A stretch of DNA of 64,000 nt from Dysgonomonas sp. 25 (GCF_010501075.1 NZ_QVMN01000013.1:1-64000), one strand, 5' to 3'; numbered from the stretch's first letter, positions 37,127 to 44,971 are shown. Program-made: numbers and translations. Notes: generated from the letters alone by a model not told the origin.

Positions 37127-38143
37127 TTAGTTGGGTTTTTCGTCTTTTAGATTATAATCTAGGGCTTGTTTTAATGATTTATCAAAATTTGATTGCTCTT
37201 CTACAAATAATATACCTTGAATTGGTTTTGGGCTTGTTGTTTTTTCTATCTTTTCAACCTCTTCTTCTATTTCTTCAAAGTTAAGCTCTTGTTGTCCGTT
37301 GTTTCGGTCAACCATTTTATTAAAGTTTCTCTTAAATTCAGCCCAATTACCCGAAATATTCATTATACCAATAACTTTATATATTTGAGCTGTAAGTGCA
37401 GGGTGTCCAATATCAGGTGTTAGGCTTTGAAAAAATCTTGCTGTATAATTACCTTGCTCACTTTTTGGTGTTCTAGATTCCAACTCTTCAAGAACATTTT
37501 TTGGTAGTTGCATATATAAGCTCTTTTGTCCATGTGCCGATTACACCTGGTCTTTTTTTAATACCGCTTACTGTATAATCCCATCCTTTCAATCTAAAAA
37601 TTTCATAATAAAATGTGTCAGGAAACATTTTTTGCCATTTTTGAAGCTCCTCACTTATATAAGCCTGCATTATAACTTGTAATGCATCCTTTTCTCTATC
37701 GTATTGATAACCTGTGGCTTCATCTATTAAAGCAGTGATACCAACACGAGCGAATCCCCTTACAAGTATTTCACATTGATCAGCTATTATTTGTTGTCTT
37801 GGAGATAAATGAATATGCTTTCTTGCATCTAAAAAAGCTTCACATATATCGGCTAACACAGTAGCTTCGTATCCATTTATTCTTTGAACTCCTCTATAAC
37901 AAATAATTGGGTCAAAATGGCCATCCTCTTTGTCTTTGTAAATAAATGGTTTAAGTGTTTTTAGTTCATATATCTGGCCAATCTTGTGCCTGATTTACTA
38001 TCGGACTCTTCTTGCAATTTTAGAGCACTTTGCATCGCATTCCCAGATAATACCCTAGTCCCATCTTCTAAAACATAACAAGGAATAACAACATTACCTA
38101 GCGTTATTTCTCCTTCATGTGAAATTTGCCTTTTTTCAGCCAT
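37127..38143 (-). pseudogene. P63C-domain protein gene broken by two frameshifts
   Basis: Three consecutive frames together give one P63C protein. 38143-37961 begins MAEKRQISHEGEITLGN and ends RYMN; a one-base loss near 37963 shifts into LKTLKPFIYKDKEDGHFD...ADICEAFLDARKHIHLS; a shift near 37505 moves to MQLPKNVLEELESRTPKSE, ending at 37127. P63C proteins are phage- or mobile-element-associated with unknown role. Either a decayed gene or sequence errors. It begins immediately after an IS1595 transposase remnant whose stop overlaps this ATG. Confidence 0.8.
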
Positions 38144-38345
38144 AAATTAATTCTTTATATGTTATTCTATTTTCTAAATTGCGTAGTAGTGTGTTAAAGC
38201 GGTTTCGAGTTGAATCATCACGAGTATTATATTTGAATACAAATTCATCTACATATTTTTGTAAATGTTTGCGAGTAGTAAAATGATAAATACCAATTAT
38301 ACCACGTTTAAGCAAAGACCTGAAACCCTCAATAGTATTTGTAAA
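38136..38345 (-). pseudogene. C-terminal remnant of an IS1595-type transposase
   Basis: The - strand frame reads TNTIEGFRSLLKRGIIGIYH, then KHLQKYVDEFVFKYNTRDD and RFNTLLRNL, typical of the end of ISXO2-like transposases of another subgroup than the intact element nearby. The catalytic N-terminal part is missing, cut off by the unrelated HTH gene's promoter region. Stop at 38136-38138 overlaps the P63C start. Confidence 0.8.
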
Positions 38346-38393
38346 AATAAATAATTTTTCTAAAATGGTAAATCAAAAGTAAACATATTTGTT

Positions 38394-38401
38394 TATATTT
38401 G
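38394..38401 (+). promoter_or_regulatory. Putative -7 box for the HTH/AbiEii operon
   Basis: TATATTTG fits TAnnTTTG and ends 16 bp before ATG 38417, leaving a very short leader. Confidence 0.5.
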
Positions 38402-38416
38402 TGGAAAGAATTATTT

Positions 38417-38854
38417 ATGGATAATCTCATTGACATAATAAAAGGCATTCATCCCGGAAAATTTATCGAAAGGGAGTTGAAAAAAAAGAGACTCAGTCAA
38501 CGTATATTGGCTGAGGAAACGGCTATTCCATATCAGACAATTAATGCTATAATAGCGGGCAGACGCAACCTCACAACTGAACAAGCTCTTAAGATAGACG
38601 AGGCATTAGGTTATGATGAAGGATTTTTCGCGATTCTTCAAACCCATTATGATATAAAACAATACAAAGAAAAAAAACTTGCAGACATATATTCTACAGC
38701 CCCTCGCATTCGGAAGTCTTTATTTTGGGATGCAGATTTCAATAAAATAAATTGGGCTAAATATAAAAATGCTGTAATAAAACGAGTTTTTGAGAGAGGG
38801 AGTAAGGAGGAAATAGAAGAAATTACTCAATATTATAATCTATCTACAAAATAA
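38417..38854 (+). CDS. HigA-like XRE-family HTH antitoxin/regulator
   Basis: 145 residues from ATG 38417; an upstream TTG start would fall on the promoter box. Residues about 10-75 form an XRE helix-turn-helix (IHPGKFIERELKKKRLSQRILAEETAIPYQTINAIIAGRR). The C-terminal part is helical with KSLFWDADFNKINWAKYKNAVIKRVFERG. It is followed after 11 bp by an AbiEii-type nucleotidyltransferase gene, so it is most likely the antitoxin and repressor of that pair. Confidence 0.85.
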   Translation: MDNLIDIIKGIHPGKFIERELKKKRLSQRILAEETAIPYQTINAIIAGRRNLTTEQALKIDEALGYDEGFFAILQTHYDIKQYKEKKLADIYSTAPRIRKSLFWDADFNKINWAKYKNAVIKRVFERGSKEEIEEITQYYNLSTK

Positions 38855-38865
38855 AATATCAGACA

Positions 38866-39519
38866 ATGGCTACCAAACTTCATTATGAAACAGTTACGCC
38901 TCTGTTGAGAAAGGTTCTAAACGATATAATGGCTAATCCTATATTTGAGCCGTTCTATTTGGTAGGTGGTACTTCTCTAAGTTTACGATTAGGACATCGA
39001 ATCTCGGTTGATATAGATTTATTCACCAATGCTCCTTATGGTAGTTTAGATTTTTCCATTTATGAGAAATTCTTTCAAGATAATTACCAATATTATTATT
39101 CTACGGATAAAACTGATTTTGTTGGTTTTGGTCGTTCATATTATATTGGCGAATCAGAAGACGATAATATAAAAGTCGATTTATATTATCATGATGAAAT
39201 AATCGATTCTTGTGATGTAATAGATAATATTCGGATAGCTAGTCTTGATGATGTTGTCGCTATGAAAGTCGATGTTATTTCTCGTGGGGGGCGAAAAAAG
39301 GATTTCTGGGATTTACACGAACTTTTGAATACTTACAGCATCTCTCAAATGTTAGAACTACATAAACAACGGCATGAATATACTCATGAACGAGATCAGA
39401 TTATTGCTAATTTTACAGACTTTGCTTCTGCTGATGAAGATATTGATCCTATCTGTCTAAAAGGTAAAGAATGGGAATTGATAAAGTTGGATTTTGTGGA
39501 GATGACAGGTATATTATGA
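38866..39519 (+). CDS. AbiEii/MenT-type nucleotidyltransferase toxin
   Basis: 217 residues. Nucleotidyltransferase fold motif GGTSLSLRLGHR (Gly34 onward) followed by SVDIDLF with the metal-binding Asp pair, and a later NIRIASLDDVVAMKVDVISRGGRKKDFWDL, characteristic of the AbiEii/AbiGii family. Family members modify tRNA or other targets with nucleotides and act as toxins in abortive-infection or addiction modules. Coupled to the HTH gene directly upstream. AT-rich like the rest of the island. Confidence 0.88.
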   Translation: MATKLHYETVTPLLRKVLNDIMANPIFEPFYLVGGTSLSLRLGHRISVDIDLFTNAPYGSLDFSIYEKFFQDNYQYYYSTDKTDFVGFGRSYYIGESEDDNIKVDLYYHDEIIDSCDVIDNIRIASLDDVVAMKVDVISRGGRKKDFWDLHELLNTYSISQMLELHKQRHEYTHERDQIIANFTDFASADEDIDPICLKGKEWELIKLDFVEMTGIL

Positions 39520-39586
39520 CTAGAATAAGAAAAGCGAATTGTTTTAAATTCGCTTTTAATATATACATGTTATATGTAACATAACC

Positions 39587-39799
39587 TTAGCTTGTATGGC
39601 ATGGATTACAGCAATAGTGGCAACCGTTTATCTTGCGATATGGATATAAACTTTTAGCTTTAGCTACAGCATCTCTACAATTACTAAACATGCCTAGATA
39701 AGTTCTGTTATGCTCATAAGGTAAATAACTGCAACCTTCGCAATGAACTTCATAATCACCATTTGACTGTTGATTGTTGTTTAAATAATACTTTTTCAT
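39587..39799 (-). CDS. Small Cys-rich protein, end of the ubiquitin-like operon
   Basis: 70 residues starting MKKYYLNNNQQSNGDYEVHCEGCSYLP, with NRTYLGMFSNCRDAVAKAK in the middle and CHYCCNPCHTS at the end. Seven cysteines and paired histidines suggest a small zinc-binding fold. No catalytic family recognised. It is codirectional with, and 142 bp downstream of, the 57-aa gene, so membership in the operon is probable but not certain. Confidence 0.6.
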   Translation of the reverse strand: MKKYYLNNNQQSNGDYEVHCEGCSYLPYEHNRTYLGMFSNCRDAVAKAKSLYPYRKINGCHYCCNPCHTS

Positions 39800-39941
39800 A
39801 TTAAATTATTTCTAAAAATTTTATTTACTAATTAGATTTATATTGCTATAATAAACAATATTTGTTTTCTTATGTAATTATTATACCATAGGCTTTTATC
39901 AATTTTAATAGTTTAACACCAAAGGCTCATTTATTACGAGT

Positions 39942-40115
39942 CTATTTCTCTTTTCGAACACCTTTGAATTTTCCGCCACTAGTCTTCACATCCATAAACC
40001 TGCCTGTATTTGAGTCACGCTTCACATACAAACCTGTTTTAGGATTAAGAACTTGACTTCTTTCTTTTACTGCTCCTTTACGAGCATTATCGCCATAAGG
40101 CTTATTTACTGCCAT
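39942..40115 (-). CDS. 57-residue basic protein in the ubiquitin-like operon
   Basis: ATG at 40115, stop at 39942-39944. Begins MAVNKPYGDNARKGAVKERS, contains NPKTGLYVKRDSNTGRFMDVK and ends KGVRKEK: strongly basic, Gly/Asn-rich and probably flexible. Its ATG overlaps the last 14 bp of the DUF6527 gene, which indicates translational coupling. The pattern resembles small proteins common in Bacteroidetes accessory regions, of unknown function. It could be a substrate, adaptor or regulator of the system (inference). Confidence 0.7.
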   Translation of the reverse strand: MAVNKPYGDNARKGAVKERSQVLNPKTGLYVKRDSNTGRFMDVKTSGGKFKGVRKEK

Positions 40116-40497
40116 AATTTATTTTTTTCTTTTTTGTTATAAATTCTTTTATCAGAGGAATTAGTTTCTTCTTCCGTTTCTTCTTTTTCCTCTCGTTTTT
40201 TAATTCGATCTTGATATTCTTGCGATTATCATCAATAAACACAAAATGGTTATCTCTAATCCAATAATGAGAACGACATGGAAAGTTCCAGTTTCCTATC
40301 GATGGGTTTAGTGATACCTTTTCGCCATCAAATTTCAAATGCCAACCAGAAGGAGCTAATGGTGTTATCGTTTTACTACCACAACCACATGCACATAAAT
40401 GAATTGCTACCACACACTCTATGGAGATGTACAGCACATTTTCTTCTAAGCTAGGCGGCATGAGCTCTACAAACTTATGTGTGAATTGTTTCTTCAT
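40102..40497 (-). CDS. DUF6527 family protein of the ubiquitin-like system
   Basis: 131 residues. Family pattern FVELMPPSLEENVLYIS, HLCACGCGSKTITPLAPSGW, SLNPSIGNWNFPCRSHYWI. The CxCGC cluster plus the later Cys-Arg-Ser-His suggests a metal site. The C-terminus is an unusual Lys/Arg-rich tail (KNERKKKKRKKK). In other genomes such proteins are encoded with ThiF/E1-like and multi-ubiquitin proteins (family knowledge). It could act as a transfer or recognition factor; its biochemical role is not established. It overlaps the E1-like gene by 23 bp and the 57-aa gene by 14 bp. Confidence 0.8.
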   Translation of the reverse strand: MKKQFTHKFVELMPPSLEENVLYISIECVVAIHLCACGCGSKTITPLAPSGWHLKFDGEKVSLNPSIGNWNFPCRSHYWIRDNHFVFIDDNRKNIKIELKNERKKKKRKKKLIPLIKEFITKKKKINYGSK

Positions 40498-41656
40498 TTA
40501 ATAAATCTGAATCATTTATTGAATAGGTTGAATGAAACTCTTGTATCAAGTCTTGATAAAAGCCATTCATCTTTTTCCATTTAATAACAGCGAATACAGC
40601 ATTTAAAGCATTAAGATCAGCAATTTGAATATTTGTAGAATATTCATTCTCAGGCTCATTGTTTTCTGATAAGGGTAATCTTTTGATGATATGATCGTTC
40701 TTTACTAAGTTAGCAGACGTTGTTCTGACTATTCCAATCAGCTTATCACCAACTATGTTTACTCCCATTCCAACATCAATAAAGCTTATCCCTTGTTTCA
40801 AAAGATATTCTACTATAGTTTTCCGAGAACTGTCGTTATCAATGCATATAAAGACGTGCGACATCGACGATAACTCATCGATATTCTCCTTAGTAACATA
40901 TTTAGCATGTGGTATTACCCCTTTGTGCATATTCAGGTATAAACTGGCAAAATAATCAGCTTTATATTTTTGACTACTTAGCATCTCTTTGTTAGGAGCA
41001 CCAGGTGCTCTGAATGCATTGTGTTGTAAAAATTTATCTCCATCATAAAGGTGGATTTCAGATACAGGTGTCTTTGCCACTAAATCCAAGATATATGAGC
41101 CGGTACCGCCGAGTCCAATAATAGCAATTTTTTGTCCTCTAAACTTGTTGTTCAGATAGTAAGTATTTGCACGACTGGAGCATGTATCAGCATACTGGAA
41201 AACATCATTATCTGTGCTATCAATAACCTTATAAGTCCGAACTTCAACAGAAGGATCAAGTGATATCGCCGGAGATGATATTATTTCAATATACCTTGTA
41301 ATCTGCTCATAATGATCCGCATATCCTTTTGGCGGTTTATTAGAGAAGGAATAATTCATTATTATATCATCCGTTAGTTTCTGATTAGGATTCGCATGCC
41401 TAATAGCTGATATAGGAGAACCATCTTTATGGCATGGAAAATCACCCATAAACTGGATAACATGATTACCAGAATACTTTGCAATATTATTATTTAAAGT
41501 AAGCGCAACAATCAGTTTCCCATACTTAATACACCTATCTTTATCTACGTAGGGTATGTGGTGGGTAATTAGATACCCACCTTTGATTTCAACTTCATAC
41601 CCTTCATTTTGCAGCCTTTTAAGGTCTGGACTATGATCTATTAGTTTCTGTGACAT
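40475..41656 (-). CDS. E1-like ThiF adenylyltransferase with N-terminal E2-like/DUF6791 region
   Basis: 393 residues. Residues about 1-165 form an N-terminal domain (GYLITHHIPYVDKDRCIKYG, VIQFMGDFPCHKDGSPI) that may be E2/UBC-like, with Cys75 in PCHKDG. Residues about 172-390 are a ThiF/E1 domain: GLGGTG at 181-186, Asp205, Asn213 and Arg216 (YDGDKFLQHNAFR), CIDND around Asp273. No cysteine follows Cys271, so the classical E1 thioester Cys is missing. Expected reaction is ATP-dependent adenylation of a ubiquitin-like C-terminus. It overlaps the ubiquitin gene by 26 bp. Confidence 0.85.
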   Translation of the reverse strand: MSQKLIDHSPDLKRLQNEGYEVEIKGGYLITHHIPYVDKDRCIKYGKLIVALTLNNNIAKYSGNHVIQFMGDFPCHKDGSPISAIRHANPNQKLTDDIIMNYSFSNKPPKGYADHYEQITRYIEIISSPAISLDPSVEVRTYKVIDSTDNDVFQYADTCSSRANTYYLNNKFRGQKIAIIGLGGTGSYILDLVAKTPVSEIHLYDGDKFLQHNAFRAPGAPNKEMLSSQKYKADYFASLYLNMHKGVIPHAKYVTKENIDELSSMSHVFICIDNDSSRKTIVEYLLKQGISFIDVGMGVNIVGDKLIGIVRTTSANLVKNDHIIKRLPLSENNEPENEYSTNIQIADLNALNAVFAVIKWKKMNGFYQDLIQEFHSTYSINDSDLLNEETIHT

Positions 41657-42290
41657 TGAAAATCATTTTATTTTTGATGTAAATAATATCGCCTTTATCC
41701 ATAGAGCCGTTAGGATTCTGACGAGGTCCGTTGCTATACTTCATCGTATACGCTATCTGGTCATGATTTATAGCCGGAAAAGCTAAAGAAAGTACTTCTT
41801 CAAAAGAAATTACATTCTTTTTCCATTCCTTTTCATCTCCATTAACACGAATAGTGTAGCAAGTCGGTTTTGCAACAGTTACGAATCTTTCTTTTCCTGG
41901 TCTAGCCAAGTCGACAAGTTCATCGTCCTCTATGAAATCATCCTGCCATCCTTCATCCACTTTGAGGTAGATATCCATATCTGTGGGAACATTCCCTTTC
42001 TCACGCAATTCAACACCAGAAATCCATTGTTTATATGAAGTATATTCTACTTCATTTATAAAATAATATAATTTTCGTTGCTTTGTAAAGAACTGTTCGA
42101 TATCGGGTCTTGCCAGATTTACACGAGTTTCGTTTTCTATAAGCTCGTCCTCGAAGGGCCTTTTTATTGCAAGATACAACTCTACATCAAGTGGAATACC
42201 TGCTTGTTTTTTTAGTTCAGTACCAGTTATATACTGTTGAGTTATTTGGAAGGTTTTCCCTTCAATTGTATAATTCAAAATATTATTCAT
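41631..42290 (-). CDS. Multi-ubiquitin domain protein
   Basis: 219 residues with three beta-grasp repeats: about 6-71 (VELYLAIKRPFEDELIENETRVNLARP), about 74-141 (MDIYLKVDEGWQDDFIEDDELVDLARPGKERF) and about 144-219 (CYTIRVNGDEKEW ... NGSMDKGDIIYIKNKMIFNV). The first two are closely related; the third is different and ends TETNRS. This matches the multiubiquitin family (PF14452 type). No diglycine terminates the protein or the repeats. It leads a leftward operon with an E1-like and a DUF6527 gene, so it is the likely modifier. Confidence 0.87.
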   Translation of the reverse strand: MNNILNYTIEGKTFQITQQYITGTELKKQAGIPLDVELYLAIKRPFEDELIENETRVNLARPDIEQFFTKQRKLYYFINEVEYTSYKQWISGVELREKGNVPTDMDIYLKVDEGWQDDFIEDDELVDLARPGKERFVTVAKPTCYTIRVNGDEKEWKKNVISFEEVLSLAFPAINHDQIAYTMKYSNGPRQNPNGSMDKGDIIYIKNKMIFNVTETNRS

Positions 42291-42519
42291 TATTAAAAAA
42301 ATTAAAGATTTTCGTAATTAAATTATCTATATACAAAGCTTGAATCTCTAAATTGAGAAAAAGCAATGTGCGTAACTCATACAAGAGTTTTCGTGTTTTA
42401 ATTATAAGTGCCTAATAATCTTTTTAATAATTAGTAATTAACCGAATAGTCAAAGTGTTTTTTAGGCTTCGACTATGTTAAAAATAACCCAAAACTTGAA
42501 AAGTACTCAAAAGTTTTAC

Positions 42520-42527
42520 TATATTTG
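42520..42527 (+). promoter_or_regulatory. Putative promoter of a small RNA
   Basis: TATATTTG fits TAnnTTTG; TTG at 42496-42498 could be the -33 element (21-nt spacer). Confidence 0.45.
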
Positions 42528-42533
42528 AACTAC

Positions 42534-42625
42534 CACATTCATATAGTTGAGTGTGCCTGGCAAGGGCCAACTCTCCTTAAGAATACATTCAAAGCCTGGG
42601 TTTTTCAACCTGGGCTTTTGTATTT
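42534..42625 (+). ncRNA. Candidate small RNA upstream of the XRE/ImmA genes
   Basis: From just after the -7 box the sequence can fold AGTTG...CAACT around an inner GCC...GGC stem (about 42544-42572) and ends in a terminator hairpin at 42591-42625. No long reading frame. It does not match an RNA family I recognise. It lies between the divergent ubiquitin-like operon and XRE gene and could instead be a structured leader for the XRE gene. Confidence 0.4.
42591..42625 (+). terminator. Terminator-like hairpin
   Basis: AAGCCTGGGTT and AACCTGGGCTT pair with two G-U wobbles around a short loop and are followed by TTTGTATTTTT. Confidence 0.6.
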
Positions 42626-42751
42626 TTCACAAAGGTAACACAAAATCTAAATATATCAAGCAAATCTAAAAAAAGTTATCAAGTATTTAGCAATGCTTGT
42701 TCTTTTGAATATAATTCATACATTTGTAGAGTAAACTAAAAAGGAGCAATC

Positions 42752-43081
42752 ATGAAATCAATTGGAAGTATCTTGAAAAATTCACGAGACTTAATGCAAT
42801 TGACATTACGACAGGTTGAAGAGGCTACTGGAATCTCAAATGCTTATCTAAGTCAATTAGAAAATGACAAAATAAAGAAGCCTTCTGCGAACGTACTATA
42901 TAAGTTGTCAAACATATATGGGATCAGTATAAATGATTTGCTAGCAGCAGCAGGCATCATAGAAAAACAAGCATCAGAAAGACATAAGCTATTAAGTTCA
43001 GTTGCTTTTTCTACAGAATCACTAACAGAGAAGGAAGAGGAAGAGTTGCTTAAATATCTGAAATTCATCAGACAGAAATAA
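42752..43081 (+). CDS. XRE-family HTH regulator
   Basis: 109 residues. Residues 6-60 are a classic XRE/Cro helix-turn-helix (LKNSRDLMQLTLRQVEEATGISNAYLSQLENDKIKKPS), with an acidic C-terminal tail (LTEKEEEELLKYLKFIRQK). A purine-rich site (aaaaaggagcaatc) precedes the ATG. The stop is 7 bp before an ImmA/IrrE protease gene, the standard repressor/anti-repressor-protease arrangement. Its promoter region faces the ubiquitin-like operon, so it may repress that operon too (inference). Confidence 0.9.
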   Translation: MKSIGSILKNSRDLMQLTLRQVEEATGISNAYLSQLENDKIKKPSANVLYKLSNIYGISINDLLAAAGIIEKQASERHKLLSSVAFSTESLTEKEEEELLKYLKFIRQK

Positions 43082-43088
43082 TTATGAA

Positions 43089-43976
43089 ATGGATCTTTAT
43101 ACGAAGAAAGACATAGAAAAAATCTCATATGAGATTTTAAAAAGCAGTAAAAGTTTAGATATTTTCCCTACTCCTGTTGATCGTATTGTTTCATATACAG
43201 AATTAGCTATAAATAAAGGAATAGACCTATCAAAAATTCACCCCAATTATTTATCAAAAGGGACAGATATTTTGAAGAGAGCTCTAGGTAAAGTAAAAGG
43301 TGTATTTGATCGAAAAGAAAAAATAATTCATCTTGACTTATCATTGATTGGTGCTAAACAGAATTTTGTTAAACTTCATGAGGTTGGTCATGGGGTTCTT
43401 CCTTGGCAACAAAGTACGTATGAAATATGTGAGGACGATGAAGATTCTTTAAGCCCTGAGACTCGGGATGATTTTGAAATTGAAGCAAATACTTTCGCTT
43501 CAATTACTCTATTCCAGTGTGACCGTTTTCATCATGAAATGGAGAAATTAGGGTTAAGTATTGATTCTGCGATATATCTGTCAAAACAATTTGGAGCATC
43601 AATTCATGCTGCTCTTAGAAAATATGTAGAAGATTCAAATAATAGATGTGCTCTCCTTGTTTTGAAAGACAGAACTCCTGTCGGTGCACTATTGAGGAAT
43701 CTCTTTCAGTCCGAAAGGTTTACTAAAACATATGGAATGTTGTCTATTCCAGATACCCTTGATTATTTTTCATGGCCTTTTATTCAAGACTATTGCCATA
43801 GGCGTAAGCGGAGAGATGATGGACTAGTAACTATTATGACTGAAAATGGAAGTGTTGATTTTAAATATCATTTTTTCGATAATAGCTATAATGCCTTTGT
43901 CTTTATTTTCCCGATAGGAGAGAAGAAAAGTACAAGGACAAAATTTATTATTTCAGATAACAATATCCAATTATAA
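43089..43976 (+). CDS. ImmA/IrrE-family zinc metallopeptidase
   Basis: 295 residues. Zinc motif HEVGHG at residues 97-102 (HExxH) and a downstream ETRDDFEIEANTFAS, which supplies the third ligand region typical of ImmA/IrrE. The C-terminal about 130 residues are mixed alpha/beta with no recognised domain. In known systems such proteases cut a cognate XRE repressor after DNA damage or another signal and so induce mobile-element or stress genes. Here the partner is the gene 7 bp upstream. Confidence 0.9.
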   Translation: MDLYTKKDIEKISYEILKSSKSLDIFPTPVDRIVSYTELAINKGIDLSKIHPNYLSKGTDILKRALGKVKGVFDRKEKIIHLDLSLIGAKQNFVKLHEVGHGVLPWQQSTYEICEDDEDSLSPETRDDFEIEANTFASITLFQCDRFHHEMEKLGLSIDSAIYLSKQFGASIHAALRKYVEDSNNRCALLVLKDRTPVGALLRNLFQSERFTKTYGMLSIPDTLDYFSWPFIQDYCHRRKRRDDGLVTIMTENGSVDFKYHFFDNSYNAFVFIFPIGEKKSTRTKFIISDNNIQL

Positions 43977-44208
43977 TTTTTTTCAACTTTATTCTATTTA
44001 TTTTCCTAATTCTTTATTTCGCTGCTTCTTTTTCTTTGGTAAAATTGATTGTGGCTCTTTACTATTTTTGGTATCATGAGTTAATATCCCCAAAGCCGAG
44101 GATAACTTTTGACTATTTTGAAGGGATAACTTCACGTGGTCATTTTATCCGTTTTTTCCATTGGGGATATGCAGTTATTACAGTTGATAATTTAGTAATT
44201 GGCAAAAT

Positions 44209-44862
44209 TTACCCCCAAAAGTAAATCCTCAAAATAGCTGAAAGTATTTCTGAACTTCTGCTAAAACATATTGATCTCCTTGTTAATCTTTTAAGATGAG
44301 TTCTCAGAGTCAGATTGTGTCTTTCAATGTGATTTGTAGCACGATTAAATGTACTATGAATTTTCTTATCTATCAAGGTTTTATAACCTATCCATTTATC
44401 TGTATATATTTTCTTCGCATTTGATAGATTAAGGGTTTTAATGACTACCTTTAATGTAGTGTTAGTTCTATTACCCACATTATAACTTACAACTTCTTTG
44501 GTTTTTCGATCTAAGGCATAGACGATCCAGATACGATTATTCTTGCGCTTTACGAAACTTTTAATTTCATCAACTTCATAAACTTGCTTAGACATGACAG
44601 GTGGCTGTTTAATGTTTTTAGCTATTGAGAGTATTCGACAAAGTAAAGTTGTTGTTGATATTTTTAGAAGTCTGGCTGTGCCTCTAATCCCAACTCCTTC
44701 TTTAGTGTAAGTTATAATAGAGTGATTTACACTTGGATTATAAGCATGGTATTTATATCCTTTCTGCTGTTTCTTTTTACAACTTTTGCATTTATACCGT
44801 TGACAACCATTTTTTTGAAATCCATCTTTGATGCATTTCTCTTTACAAAATTTACAAATCAT
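44209..44862 (-). CDS. IS1-family transposase
   Basis: 217 residues in one frame. N-terminal zinc ribbon (CKFCKEKCIKDG ... YKCKSCKKKQQKG), HTH (VGIRGTARLLKISTTTLLCRI), and the IS1-type DDE core (YEVDEIKSFVKRKNNR, KKIYTDKWIGYKTL) with a NHIERHNLTLRTHLKRLTRRS end. Both domains are in a single frame, as in many Bacteroidetes IS1 elements, without the programmed frameshift of classical IS1. A 20-bp sequence directly before its ATG is repeated at 45019-45038. Confidence 0.9.
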   Translation of the reverse strand: MICKFCKEKCIKDGFQKNGCQRYKCKSCKKKQQKGYKYHAYNPSVNHSIITYTKEGVGIRGTARLLKISTTTLLCRILSIAKNIKQPPVMSKQVYEVDEIKSFVKRKNNRIWIVYALDRKTKEVVSYNVGNRTNTTLKVVIKTLNLSNAKKIYTDKWIGYKTLIDKKIHSTFNRATNHIERHNLTLRTHLKRLTRRSICFSRSSEILSAILRIYFWG

Positions 44863-44867
44863 TTATC

Positions 44868-44885
44868 CCCTAATCTGATACATGA
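44868..44885. repeat. Direct repeat copy 1 in the IS1 leader
   Basis: tatcccctaatctgatacat here and at 45019-45038 are identical, 151 bp apart, both in the leader of the IS1 transposase. Confidence 0.8.
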
Positions 44886-44940
44886 AGGTCAAAATCGAAG
44901 ACCTACAAACTGTTTTTATCAATTTTAAGGGCACAAAAAT

Positions 44941-44971
44941 AAAAAAGATAACTAATTTAGCTATCTTTTTT
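44941..44971. terminator. Symmetric AT hairpin between the IS1 transposase and tRNA-Lys
   Basis: AAAAAAGATA (44941-44950) and TATCTTTTTT (44962-44971) form a perfect 10-bp stem with an inner CTAA/TTAG. It could terminate transcription from either side, including the leftward tRNA transcript. Confidence 0.55.

Larger units (their letters stand above)
42291..42751. other. Divergent intergenic region between the ubiquitin-like operon and the XRE gene
   Basis: 461 bp, very AT-rich, without a protein gene. It must hold the promoter of the leftward operon (no clear TAnnTTTG box found there). On the + strand it holds a box at 42520, a structured GC-richer segment and a terminator hairpin, interpreted as a small RNA. 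Confidence 0.6.

Noticed and set aside
39587-42290. CBASS-type assignment of the E1/ubiquitin genes
   Set aside because: No cGAS/DncV-like nucleotidyltransferase, Cap3 JAB peptidase or CBASS effector is adjacent; the AbiEii-type enzyme belongs to a separate pair on the other strand.
44036-44224. 62-residue frame between ImmA and the IS1 transposase
   Set aside because: Starts with TTG, has no ribosome site, overlaps the transposase end and shows no recognisable family; could be a gene fragment but cannot be supported.
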